Source of the DNA: Protula sp. h YS-2021
Lineage: Eukaryota > Annelida > Polychaeta > Sabellida > Serpulidae
Reading direction: 5' to 3'
DNA: 64,000 nt
Assembly (NCBI GenBank): GCA_949752745.1
Contig: OX457027.1
Location: 76,563,214-76,627,213, forward strand
Both the position numbers and the translations under genes were made by a program. Below are positions 1 through 10,390 of this stretch, piece by piece. The stretch's first letter is position 1. Each line of letters starts with the position of its first letter. The notes under the pieces were generated by a model, which did no database searches, was not told the origin of the DNA, and saw nothing but the letters and a program-made list of their open reading frames with translations.

Positions 1-113
1 GAATTTTCGGTATTAATATGATCCAGTTGTAAGTGTTGTCGCGAGAAGTATTGCAATACAGAAGGGCAGAGAAACAGTAAAAGGCACGGTAATGTTGCTT
101 TGGTAGCCGAATG

Positions 114-305
114 TCAGCAGCCAGCGATACCCACAACCGCGGCCGCAGCTTGGGGCGCTGCATCCACAGCACAGAGCATAGAAACGTAGCCATCATGGGG
201 TCCACCGCACGGGGCAGGTTGTTGTGGAGGCATCAGAGAGGATGGCCCCACAACAATGGTCGTGGAAGCAACGCACAGGCGATCGTCGTTTGTTAAGCGA
301 GTAAC
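114..305 (-). CDS. possible terminal exon, unknown protein
   Basis: This GC-rich island in AT-rich flanks is open on the minus strand for about 60 codons and ends at TGA (114-116). The peptide reads like protein: it contains STTIVVGPSSL, then PPQQPAPCGGPHDGY, then an Ala-rich stretch (APQAAAAVVG) ending in IAGC. An in-frame TGA lies just upstream, so if real it is either a 3'-terminal exon entered by splicing or a tiny ORF starting at an internal Met. The candidate upstream acceptor is weak and pyrimidine-poor. The opposite strand is also open for 61 codons, as is common in GC-rich DNA, so openness alone is weak support. I do not recognise the family. Confidence 0.22.
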   Translation of the reverse strand, partial: VTRLTNDDRLCVASTTIVVGPSSLMPPQQPAPCGGPHDGYVSMLCAVDAAPQAAAAVVGIAGC

Positions 306-540
306 CAGTCAACTTGGCAGTATTTAAGTGGTTTTAAGACTGTAATCATGTATAATCATAGACTCTTTGGAATACATAGGCAAGAATCTTTTTTTTACGA
401 TTTCACCATTTTAGTTTTGCACACTTTGGCCCGTTGTACAAGCAACTATTCTCTCCGACAGATCGGTTACATCTGGTCATGTTAATCGGTTTTGTTATTC
501 TTACAGCGAATGAGGGGGATCAAAGCAAGCCGAGCATTCT

Positions 541-1430
541 ATGTACAACAACGTCTCGCTGTTGCATGCTTTTAGCCTGTCCGTGCAGAAACAATCTCTG
601 CACACGCAACAGGCCTGTTGCACGGGTACATGCGTGCAGACACCCTGTTTTTCAAACGGCCATGCTTTCACCCTCTCCGTGCAGACACAATTTTCGCACA
701 GCTTAATTTTTCAGGAAATAAAGTGCCTGCCGGTGCTTTTAGCCTGTCAATTCACTTTATTTTATACTTATTAAGTATCTCCCCATAGAAACGAGGACAT
801 TTTTATTATATCTGTTGAACACGACACAACAGCGGCACGGATGTTGCGTGCTTTTAGCCTGTCGGTGCTTTAAGCCTGTTTAATCTTGCAAACGTTGTTT
901 CTATGTAAAAGATAAGCAATCCGACACAACAGCGGCACGGATGTTGCGTGCTTTTAACCTGTCCGTGCAACCGTTGTTTCTGTGTTTCATATTAATCAAT
1001 ACGACACAACATCGGCACGGACGTTGCGTGCTTTTAGCCTGTCGGTGCTTTAAGCCTGTTTAATCTTGCAAAAGTTGTTTCTATGTAAAAGATAACCAAT
1101 CCGACACAACAGCCTCACGGATGTTGCGTGCTTTTAACCTGTCCGTGCAACCGTTGTTTCTGTGTTTCATATTAATCAATACGACACAACATCGGCACGG
1201 ATGTTGCGTGCTTTTAGCCTCCCCGTGCGAACGTTGTTTCTAGATAAAATATTATCAACACGACACAATATCTGCACGCCAGTTGCGTGCTTTAAGCCTG
1301 TCCGTGCAACCGTCGTTTCTGTGTTTAATCAATACGACACAACAGCGGCACGGATGTTGCGTGCTATTTATCTGTCCGTGCAAACATTATTTCTGTATAA
1401 AACATCAATCAACATGACAAAACAAAAGCA
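541..1430 (+). repeat. compound tandem repeat, alternating 100-bp and 80-bp units
   Basis: Units begin with CGACACAACA followed by GGCACGGATGTTGCGTGC and a TTTTAGCCTGT segment. Unit starts at 822, 922, 1002, 1102, 1182, 1261 and 1335 give spacings of 100, 80, 100, 80, 79 and 74. The 100+80 pair is therefore a 180-bp higher-order unit present twice (822-1001 and 1002-1181), with shorter degenerate units after it. The 100-bp form carries an extra GTGCTTTAAGCCTGTTTAA insertion. A looser relative at 541-720 includes the perfect 16-bp palindrome GCAACAGGCCTGTTGC (606-621). Open frames here are by-products of the repeat. Confidence 0.85.
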
Positions 1431-2599
1431 CGGAGCTTTCACAAGTAAAAGCGTATTTTGCATTTTCACTTTCAGGTAAATTCTCCAACCCATCGGTCCA
1501 CTACCGATTGGGCGTGTTTGCGATCCAAGTGTCTGACATAAAGGAGATGATACAGTTTCCTATGTTTTCAGTTTCCTAACTTGTAGCATGATCCACTTGA
1601 ACGGCTGTGATAAAAATTCTGTGCCCTTTAAAAACCAAATTAAAAATATTTACAGGTTTTACTCATAAAAAAGGCGTTAATGGTTAATAACAGTGCCACC
1701 AGAGAACGTTCAGTAATCTAACCTCAGTACCGCTATTATCATTTCTATTTCAACAAAATACCTGTTTGTATCGTTAGTAGGATTTATTTCTACTAAAAGG
1801 ACTTATTCTTGAAAAGACATCAGATCGATCAAATGGCAGATAGAAGGCATCTGTATTAGGAAAACCAGCTATTGCATTTCGTCAATCGCCAATTTAATTA
1901 ATTTATATAGAAGCCAGGGGCTTAAATTTACGTCAGAAAAATCGCTACCTTAAACCGGTTGCGGAAAAAATACTATCAAGGCAACATTCCATAAGACAAC
2001 ATATTAGTCAATGTAAATTTTTTAAACACATTCACTTTGCGTGATGCTTTTTGCATGCTGAATGCCGTGCCAATACCCTGTCAGACTATTTTATAAGTTT
2101 TATAGCCTCTTTCCTAGTCATAATTTTTTGTCAAGTTGTTTGATCGAAGTATGTCATGAATGAGTTATTGAGCAAAGAATGACTTCATCTAGCATTGAAA
2201 AGAAAAAAGGTCGTGTTCTCACTGCCACCAGGCGATCCTCAGTACCGAACGGAATGCTTATGATCATTGTTATAAATTTTTATTTTGATTAAAAATGACT
2301 GATATTTAAAACGAAAACAAAAAGACACCTAATTTTTTGTCGAAAATATGGTTATTCTTCCTGTTATTATTGTTGATTTTCACTAAAAATGGCTTAATTT
2401 AACATTGCATTGTAATTCCTGTTATCGTATTCACAAATATATGTCTTCTACATTGTACATTTTCAGTGCTTCTAATGAAATGTTGAAATCGTTGAGGCGG
2501 CGATTATTGTTTGAAGTGAATGATTAATCAATAGTAGAAATACTGTTGTTCCACTTTTTAATGGGAGAAGACACGTTATGGTATTGATTGGAAAATACA
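1431..2599. other. AT-rich spacer, no gene seen
   Basis: No convincing coding frame. A weakly similar pair of segments containing TGCCACCAG and CTCAGTACCG lies at about 1688 and 2222. The stretch sits between plus-strand copies (541-1430) and a minus-strand copy (2600-2740) of the same repeat family, so it could be the body of an inverted-repeat element. Confidence 0.4.
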
Positions 2600-2740
2600 G
2601 AAACAACTTCGGCACGGAATAGCAAAAGCACGGACAGGCTGTTGGCACGCAACTGAGGGCGTGCTTTTCTTGTTCCGTGCAACAGGCCCATTGCACGGAA
2701 CAGCAAAAGCACGACACAACAAAAGCACGCAACACTCGCC
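2600..2740 (-). repeat. inverted relative of the 541-1430 repeat, forms a hairpin
   Basis: Carries the same GTGCTTTT and CCGTGCAA words as 541-1430 on the opposite strand. Within it, 2660-2682 and 2691-2713 are inverted copies with 21 of 23 positions paired around an 8-nt loop (2683-2690), a strong potential hairpin or cruciform. Confidence 0.7.
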
Positions 2741-2899
2741 AGGCTCAGCGTTTCCGTTATGCATCTCACAGAGGGCCAGTTCACTTGAGCAATCTGCTTG
2801 TCTAGCGTTGGTGACATCCAGTGGCAGCTATAAGTAATTCGCTTTTTTATCAAATTGAAACGGATTTTTGTCTTTTACAAATGTTGTAGCTTTATAGGT

Positions 2900-3790
2900 G
2901 GATCGCATGGAATGCCGTTTTAACATTTAATGCTAATTTATGACAGCAAATTATAATTAAAGATATCAGTAAATCAATGTAGATCTCATCAACTGATATC
3001 TTGCTCTTAATAATTGTATTTTATATGGCAAAAATTTACTTTTGAGATCAAAAAAATCAATCTTACAACTTAAAAAAATTTCAAGGGAGGCACACATTTG
3101 AATAAAACTGGACATAATTTTTCAGCTCAAGAATTGCTTCTTGTGTTTGTGCAGTAAAAAATTAAATAGAAGTTTCTCTATACAGGCTCCAGTCATTTCA
3201 TCTACAGATATTTGCTTATGAATTTTTAGACACGAAAAATAGACATATTTTGATATCAAAAACTAAATTTTGGTATAAAAAAATCATTTGCAAATTTCAA
3301 AATATAAATCAAATAAGTCTTCTTTTGAATGCAGCTTTAACATTTAATGTTTATTTTTGATATCAAAATGCAATTAAAGGTATCAATGTAGATCTCATTG
3401 ATTGATATTTTTCTATCAATCACTGAATTTTAGATGGCAAAAATTTATTTTGAGATCAAAACATCAATTTTACAAACTTAAATAATCTTAAGGGAGACAC
3501 ACATTCATATGAAATTTAACGAATCGTCAATTAAATTTTGTAGATAAAAGCTCGAATTATTGATATCAATAATAACAACACAATTTTTAAGCTCAACATT
3601 GCTTCTTTGGTGTACAGCCAAAAAATTAAAAGAAAGATTTTGTATAAAAGAACCAGCATTATTTTATTCACCGAGGTGTGCTTCTGAAATTTTCTTATAA
3701 AAAAAGACTGATTTTTGACATCAAAAATTTTAGATCAAAAATCTTTTGCAGATTTCAAAATGTAAATTAAAAATGTCTCATTAAGAAATA
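2900..3790. repeat. decayed tandem duplication, about 430-bp period, two copies
   Basis: The order of words in 2905-3310 is repeated in 3325-3780: TTTAACATTTAATG, AATGTAGATCTCAT, GATGGCAAAAATTTA or its variant, AAGGGAG.CACACATT, TCAGCTCAA or AAGCTCAA with ATTGCTTCTT, and CAAATTTCAAAAT or GCAGATTTCAAAAT. Divergence is high with indels. Both copies are rich in the palindromes GATATC and GAGATC within A/T tracts. No gene. Confidence 0.7.
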
Positions 3791-3899
3791 ATGGTATCTG
3801 AAATAAATTCTTAATATCAATAAACGGAAAATATGAATTATTGAGCTCAAAATTGAGATTTTGCTATCAAACATTTCATTTTTGCTATCAGAAATTGAA

Positions 3900-4478
3900 T
3901 TTTTGATCTCTTGAATCAATTTTAGATATCATTAAATTATTTTTGATATCAATAAATATTTCCTGACATCTTTAAATTATTTAATGGTATCGAATTTTTT
4001 TTCGAGCACAAGAACACATGTAGAGCTATCAAAAAATATACTAACAGAAAGGAAAAATTCTTGATATAAAAAATGAACTATTTTAGATGACAAATTAATT
4101 CTTGATATAAATAATGGATTTTTTAGATCAAAAATTAATTCTTGATATAAAAAAATCAATAATTCCTTAATAAATGTAAAAATGGCATTCCATATTATCT
4201 CTAAAAATCAGTTTTAGAGATCATTAAATCATTTTTTATATCCATAAATATTTCGTGATATCTCTAAATATTTATTGATATCAAGAATTTTTTTTTTTGA
4301 GCTCAAGAACATGTTGAGAGATATCAAAAGTATAATTACAGACATCAAAATTAACTTCTAAAAATGATTTTTTGAGATCAAAACTTAAATCTTGTTATAA
4401 AAAAATAAATTCTTGAGATCAAAAATTAATTCTTGATATCAATAATTGTCTATAAATGTGAAAATAGCATTCCATAGG
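3900..4478. repeat. second decayed tandem duplication, about 280-bp period
   Basis: 3905-4195 and 4196-4478 share an ordered set of words: ATCATTAAAT, ATATTTC.TGA, a T-run then GAGC.CAAGAACA, ATCAAAA, two TTAATTCTTGATAT lines, and AAATG.CATTCCATA at the end. The palindromic cores TTGATATCAA and TTGAGCTCAA recur throughout. AT-rich, no coding. Confidence 0.65.
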
Positions 4479-4575
4479 ATCGAACCGACGCTATCATAAA
4501 AGCTATTATATTGTACGTTTTGGGGCGAGGATGCAAAGTGACATCTGGGGAGTAAATGGTTGAGCTACCCATGAG
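4470..4575 (-). other. tRNA-like Pol III boxes, possible SINE relic
   Basis: On the minus strand a B-box match GGTTCGATCC (4477-4486) lies downstream of GGGTAGCTCAACCA (4557-4570), which resembles a tRNA A box. The roughly 70-nt separation is longer than in a tRNA and no cloverleaf is visible, so at best this is a decayed tRNA-derived SINE. A second B-box match in the opposite orientation lies at 4705-4714. Confidence 0.2.
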
Positions 4576-5312
4576 AAGAGCGCAGTGCAGCTAGTGAAAT
4601 TCTCTTAAGACGCGGAGCCCCATAAGTTCAGGGTCGTTCAATTATATGCAGTTATATGCAGTTACGGGCGAGAAAGCATGCGGATGATACTTGTCTAGTA
4701 TCATGGTTCGATCCAGCCACGTGTTTTAAGATACACGATACAAGCAAACTTTAAAAAAAAACTTTCTGGCTGGGTTGGGCTTCAGTGCCTACCCTTTCTA
4801 GATAGCTTGGGCAGTACTTCCAAAGCTGGTTAATTCTAAACTGCTGTTGAAACTGTGTGGAAATGTATTCATTTGTGAACCGATGCCTTTGTAGTAGCCT
4901 TCGAGGTGATTATTGATAATTTTCGAAGAGATTGATACTAAACTAATATCATGTCCAAGAAGTTTTTTACTACATTAATGATCGTTTTAATGCACTACTT
5001 GCCGTAGTTTTCACTATCTTAGAGCTGTTTGGCACAGAGATATAGCAAGGTGCGTTTTACATTTGATATTTGATTAAAACCGACAGAGATTGAATAAAAA
5101 CTCATACTTTTTGGGATTTCGAAACAGCGTCAGCTACAAAACGGAATAGCCTGGAAGATGTCTTCTGTTTTAAATAAAACTGAAATAATATTCTTATCTA
5201 AGGGCTAAAAAGTTTCACAGTTCGCCTTTCCGTCACGCCGCTAAATAAGTAACAGCCTAATAGTGGGTGGTACGGCGAGTGTTAAAAGTAGCATGATAAT
5301 GGTAGTTCCACC
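4576..5312. other. spacer without recognised gene
   Basis: Mixed composition. GTTATATGCAGTTATATGCA at about 4640 is a tiny direct repeat. No coding frame or splice-bounded exon stood out. Confidence 0.4.
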
Positions 5313-6330
5313 ACAGGAAGTGACGTCATAGCCGGCGTAACCGTGGTGATAAAGTGATGACCCCCCTAGGCGGTAGACGGGCTAAGCCTACACTATGTGT
5401 GAAACCTTTTATGACGTCATAATAGGCGGCGTAACCATGGTGATAAAGTGAGGACCTCCCCCAGCCCCCCCCCCCCCCGCCCTAGGTGGCAGACAGGTAA
5501 GGACAGACCCCGTGGTGAGAAAGTGAGGACCTCCCCACTCCCTAGGCGGCAGACGGGTAAGGACAGACCCCATGGTGAGAAAGTGAAGACCTCCCCCCTC
5601 CCCCCCCCCCCCAAGGATAGTGATAGGGCTAACTTCAAGAATGTATAACTTTCGCTTTACTTGGTCGATTTGCATGAAAATGTCACTGTTTAATTCAGTT
5701 TTATATCTAGTTTTAACACTAAGTGGTCACCGACTATTTGCGCAGCTAGCTGCATGCATATTTGTAACATGCCGCCATTTTAACTTTGTAAAAAGTGGGA
5801 AAAATCCATAACTTTCGCTAGAGTTGATCGATTTGCATGAAAATTTCACTATTTGATTCAGTTTTATATCTAGTGTTAATATTAAGTAGTCACAGGCTAT
5901 TTGCACATGTGGCTGTATGCATATTTGTAACATGCCGCCATTTCAACTTGTAAAAAGTCCATAACTTTCGCTATAGTTGATTGATTTGTATGAAAATTTC
6001 ACCGTTTGATTCAGTTTTATGTAAAGTTTTGTTATAATGTGATCAAAGGGCTATTTGCGCATGTGGCTGTATGCATAATTGTAACATGCCGCCATTTTAA
6101 CTTTGTAAAAAAAGTGAGATAACTCTCGTTATGGTTGACCGATTTGCATGAAAATTTCACTGTTTGATTCAGTTTTATATCTAGTTTTAATTTTAAGTAG
6201 TCATGGGCTATTTGCACCGGTAACTGTATGCATACTTGATTCACCTTAAAATTTTTGGTGTGGTTGACCAATTTGAATGAATATTTCACCATTTGATTCA
6301 GTTTTCTGTCTAGTTTACAGTAGTTATACA
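5313..6330 (+). repeat. left arm of fold-back element
   Basis: Distal 5313-5640 is GC-rich with C-runs and three related segments around GTGA.GACCTCCCC. Proximal 5641-6330 is about five tandem copies, starting near 5644, 5811, 5961, 6119 and 6253. Each has ATAACTTTCGC-like, GATTTGCATGAAAAT, CAGTTTTATATCTAGTTTTA and ATGCCGCCATTTTAAC words, though not every copy has all of them. Confidence 0.8.
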
Positions 6331-6497
6331 ACAATTGTTTATCAAGCTGTTGTTCAACAGCATACTTTAAGACTTTGTGGCCAATTGTAAGATTTCAAAC
6401 AAATGTTGCATTTATACATCCTTTCGGTTCAACATACACTTCTCAAATGATGAAAAGCCTTTGAACATAGTTGTTGAACATGTTGTCTACGCCTAGT

Positions 6498-6638
6498 GTT
6501 AGGGGTAAGGTTATGCCGCTTAGCGGACTCTAACGTCATGAACCGACATGGGGTTTCTGAGTCAGTTTTTTTATAAATGATGACGTCATAAACGTCATGA
6601 CGTTAGAGTCCCCTAAGCGGCATAACCTTACCCCTAAC
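6498..6638. repeat. nested 44-bp perfect-type inverted repeat
   Basis: 6498-6541 and 6595-6638 are inverted copies with one mismatch in 44 bp, ending GTTAGGGGTAAGG / CCTTACCCCTAAC. The 53-bp loop contains another TGACGTCA palindrome. The near identity suggests it is younger than the surrounding arms, or maintained by pairing. Confidence 0.85.
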
Positions 6639-6645
6639 TCTAACC

Positions 6646-6955
6646 AAATTTCAAGAAAAGGTTTCAGAATATGAAGAACAAGGGCTTGAAGATGCGCGTG
6701 AAATAGCAAGTGATGACTTTCGACCCATTTATAAGCGTCGACTTAAACAACTTAAACAACTGTTTATAACTATTCAAATATACCCAACGTCTAGAACAAA
6801 ACGAACATTATCAAACCATTTTAGAAGACTTTAATTACTTCGTTGATAAAAAACATTACGAGTATTCAAAGGCACTAAAGGCGGCTATAAGAAGAAATGA
6901 TGCATTCTTTGAAGAGCTTCTAGATGAGGAGGAGGAAGATGAACACCGCCTTTGA
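6646..6955 (+). pseudogene. frame-shifted coding fragment inside fold-back element
   Basis: Frame 1 is open from before 6646 to TAA at 6832 and reads as a charged, helical peptide (FQEKVSEYEEQGLEDAREI, then DDFRPIYKRRLKQL). From about 6770 a different frame becomes the protein-like one (RLEQNEHYQTILEDFNYF, then KALKAAIRRNDAFFEELL) and ends in an acidic tail DEEEEDEHRL with TGA at 6953. The two look like one ORF broken by a frameshift near 6738-6775. Codon choice and composition differ sharply from the surrounding AT repeats. The acidic C terminus runs straight into the first 62-bp repeat unit. I do not recognise the family. It may be an accessory ORF of the parent transposon or a captured host exon. 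Confidence 0.5.
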
Positions 6956-7150
6956 ATGGGAGGCTTGTCATTCGAACACATGTTGGAATGGGCTTTCCAT
7001 TCGAACACCGTCTTTGAATGGGAGGCTTGTCATTCGAACACATGTTGGAATGGGCGTTCCATTCGAACACCGTCTTTGAATGGGAGGCTTGTCATTCGAA
7101 CACATGTTGGAATGGGCTTGCCATTCGAAAGCATCTTTGAATGGGGGATG
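6950..7150 (+). repeat. 62-bp minisatellite, about 3 copies
   Basis: The word AGGCTTGTCATTCGAACACA starts at 6961, 7023 and 7085, an exact 62-bp period. Each unit is internally palindromic: GGAATGGGC and CCATTCGAA, with TTCGAA sites. The first unit overlaps the end of the coding fragment before it. Confidence 0.85.
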
Positions 7151-7194
7151 TGCTCCAACCAAAGTGCTTACAGCCACCTATGCAAATACTCCCT

Positions 7195-8358
7195 ATAATC
7201 ACTGTAAACTAGGCATCAAACTAAATCAAACAGTGAAATTTTCATTCAAATCGATTAATCATGACGGAACTTATCTCACTTTTAAGTTAAAATTTTAAGG
7301 TTAATCAATTATGCATACAGCCACCGGTGCAAATAGCCCATGACTACATAATGTTAAAACTAGATATAAAACTAAATCTAATGGTAAAATTTTCATTCAA
7401 ATCGGTCAACCACAGCAAAAGTTATCTCACTTTTAAGTTAAAATTTAAGGTGAATCAATTATGCATACAGTTACCGGTGCAAATAGCCCATGACTACTTA
7501 AAATTAAAACTAGATATAAAACTGAATCAAACAGTGAAATTTTCATGCAAATCGGTCAACCATAACGAGAGTTATCTCACTTTTTTACAAAGTTAAAATG
7601 GCGGCATGTTACAATTATGCATACAGCCACATGCACAAATGGCCCTTTGATCACATTATAACAAAACTTTACATAAAACTGAATCAAACGGTGAAATTTT
7701 CATACAAATCAATCAACTATAGCGAAAGTTATGGACTTTTTACAAGTTGAAATGGCGGTATGTTACAAATATGCATACAGCCACATGTGCAAATAGCCTG
7801 TGACTGCTTGATGTTAAAACTAGATATAAAACTGAATCAAATAGTGAAATTTTCATGCAAATCGATCAACTATAGCGAAAGTTATGGACTTTTCCCATTT
7901 TTTACAAAGTTAAAATGGCGGCATGTTACAAATATGCATGCAGCTAGCTGCGCAAATAGTCTGTGACCACTTAGTGTTAAAACTAGATATAAAACTGAAT
8001 CAAACAGTGACATTTCAATGCAAATCGACCAAGTAAAGCGAAAGTTATACACTCTTGAAGTTAGCCATATTACGATCCTGGGGGAAGGGGGGGGGGCAGG
8101 GGGAGGTCCTCACTTTTTCACCACGGGGTCTGTCCTTACCTGTCTGCCACCTAGGGCGGGGGGGGGGGGGGCTGGGGGAGGTCCTCACTTTATCACCATG
8201 GTTACGCCGCCTATTATGACGTCATAACTATTATCACGTCATAATAGGTTTCATACATAGTGTAGGCGTAGCCCGTCTACCGCCTGGGTGGGGGGGGGGG
8301 GGGGGGGAGGTCATCACTTTATCACCACGGTTACGCCGGCTATGACGTCACTTCCTGT
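7195..8358 (-). repeat. right arm of fold-back element
   Basis: Reverse complement of 5313-6330 with one extra proximal subrepeat (about 7320-7440), which makes it about 150 bp longer than the left arm. G-runs of 12 or more occur at about 8158-8172 and 8290-8307 where the left arm has C-runs. Confidence 0.8.
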
Positions 8359-8929
8359 TAAACCAAATTTGAAGGTGACCTGAATAAAATGTTACTGGGA
8401 GAGGGTTTGTGAACAGAAAGAGAGCTTTCAGAATTATGCGAATGCGCCAGTTTTAACAAAAAAAAAAAAAAAAAAGAGCAAAAACTTAGTAGCTGGGTTC
8501 TAGTGGAACAGCCGTTTTTGATGTCAAAATATCGAAGCATACATACACACATAAATACAATCAAAAACGCACACATGTACAGTCAAACCTTGAGATTTCT
8601 TAAGCCTCGGGACTTACAGAATTATTCAGCTAATGTAACAACGGTTTGATTTGTTTACAAAATGAACAACTGTTGGTAATGTAATGCAATCTGTTCCCAA
8701 CCCCCCTCTCACCCCAACCCCTCTAATCCGACATAGCAATGTCTTCCCTTAGTTCTGCTCCTCAGTTTTCTAATATTTTACGGCGTTAGTGTTATCGTTA
8801 GGTCAAATTTCTTCAGACGAAATAAAACACTGCTCTAGTTCAAATGTTGCGATAATAATTGCAATGTTGACCACATATGATGCAGTCACACATCAATATG
8901 TTGCAAAAACGGGTTTTCTCAAATACCTT
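8359..8929. other. spacer with A17 tract
   Basis: Contains an uninterrupted A-run at about 8459-8475 and a short CA-rich stretch (8539-8580). No gene seen. Confidence 0.4.
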
Positions 8930-9145
8930 CACCAGTGTTCACACAAGTTAACTGTGCAGTTAACTGTACACCGCACGACGGAAATCGGATGACTTGGCTA
9001 AACTACGCAAGCAATATTTACAAGAATATTTTTTAATCTGAGAGTATAACTTATTCCTTAACTGTGATAAGTTCTGTTATTTGCAGAAGCATTTAATGGA
9101 ACTTGTTAACTGTACAGTTAACTTTTGTGAATACGGCCCCTGGTG
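8930..9145. mobile_element. possible short inverted-repeat element (MITE-like)
   Basis: GTTCACACAAGTTAACTG with GCAGTTAACTG near 8938 is matched in reverse orientation by GTTAACTGTACAGTTAAC and TTTTGTGAATACGGCCCC near 9105-9140. The terminal word (reverse complement GGGGCCGTATTCACAAAA) has the look of a DNA-transposon end. At about 215 bp it is MITE-sized and non-coding. No target-site duplication was confirmed. Confidence 0.4.
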
Positions 9146-10076
9146 GTCAAATGCATCGCTAGCCGAATGGCATGGATACAAGTCAAATATATAGAAACCA
9201 TGACAACCGTGTGTTCGGCTCCAATGCCCTCTGTTACGTCATATATTTAGCTAGCGCTCTATTCCTGCCATTAAAAACTAGAGTTTTTCTTTCAATAAAA
9301 TAGAAAACTTCCATTTAAAAAAGAAGAAGAACTGTGGCCAAGAGAATAACTGAATAATTACATTACCAGTTCAATCTTATCTCGCTGGTTAATGAGATAG
9401 CACTTTACATACGTAAAGTCTTCCTCTTATCTCAAGGTTTTATCTTGTGTGTGTTTTATTCTGACAGTGAGTCTACGTGCAGTGAAAATAAGACCGCGGT
9501 AACGCCATCAAAAAAGAGCAGACTACCAAAGGTCTAGAGCCCTAATTACGCCCACACAGGGTGTGAGCTTTTCCTGTTTCCCAAAAAGAGTAAATAGTGC
9601 TATTTGGTAGGAAATAACCGTTGATTTTTATCTTACATTTTTGTAGAATTCTTTCCGCATTTGGCTTGATTATGGGATATTATGTCTATAGTCAAAAGGA
9701 ATCTACTCGTATAATTATTTCTGTGATCTGCTAATTACCACTCATCTACTCCTCTCAACTTATTGTGGCTAAAAATACGACTGCTGAGAATAGAGCGTTT
9801 TATAAGCCAAAAGGGACTCTTTCATTTCAAGCGCATTGATACATTTACTCGCTAAGCACCCAGATTACGAAATAGAAAAGTAACACCCATTTAGTCCTGT
9901 CCAAGTCTGGGAAAAGCATCAGTTTGGTGCTTTAGCAAAGAAAGGGTTATTGCAACTTTTTTATGCATAACATTAAGTTTCAAGAGTACAGGTCAGTGAT
10001 GTCTTTGGAGTGTGATTAGGCAAGCTTTTTTTTGATCAAGGTAACATTTCTTAAATGCTGTTATTTTACAACCAAT
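9146..10076. other. spacer without recognised gene
   Basis: AT-rich. A near-palindrome ACTTTACATACGTAAAGT lies at about 9400. No coding frame stood out. Confidence 0.4.
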
Positions 10077-10390
10077 GTATTCAGGCATTGGTCTCCTGAC
10101 ATCACAGCACATTATGTATTCATGCATTTTATTTGCTAGCATAACACCACATCATGTATTCAGCCACTTTACTTGTAGAATAATAGCACACCATGTATTC
10201 AGGCACTTCACTTCCTAGCATGACAGTACACCATGTATTCATGCAATTTTCTGGCTAGCATGACAGTACACCACGTATTCAGGCAGTTCACTTCCTAGCA
10301 TGACAGTACACCATGAATTCAGGTACTTTACTGGCTAGCATGACAGCACATCATGTATTCAGGCACTTTACTTGTTCATGTCACAGTAAA
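10077..10390 (+). repeat. 40-bp minisatellite, about 8 copies
   Basis: The word TGTATTCAGGCA or a variant starts at 10077, 10115, 10155, 10194, 10234, 10274, 10314 and 10354. Five of the seven spacings are exactly 40. The remainder of each unit is CTTTACT.GCTAGCATGACA, then GCACACCA. Units differ only by substitutions in the later copies. Confidence 0.9.

Larger units (their letters stand above)
5313..8358. mobile_element. fold-back (long inverted repeat) element, about 3.05 kb
   Basis: The first bases (ACAGGAAGTGACGTCATA) reappear as reverse complement at the end of the element. The two arms, about 1.02 kb (5313-6330) and 1.16 kb (7195-8358), pair along their whole length. Each arm holds a GC-rich distal part with long C or G runs, TGACGTCA palindromes and repeated GGTAAGGACAGACCCC-type words, then an AT-rich proximal part made of 130-165 bp subrepeats. 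The centre (6331-7194) has a nested inverted repeat, a broken coding segment and a 62-bp array. This matches Foldback-type or long-TIR non-autonomous DNA transposons. I see no transposase and no clear target-site duplication (left flank CCACC, right flank TAAACC). Confidence 0.75.

Noticed and set aside
130..150. Cloning-linker contamination (GCGGCCGC site; also GAATTCGGCTT near 36909)
   Set aside because: Single restriction-like words inside continuous native-looking sequence, with no vector sequence around them.
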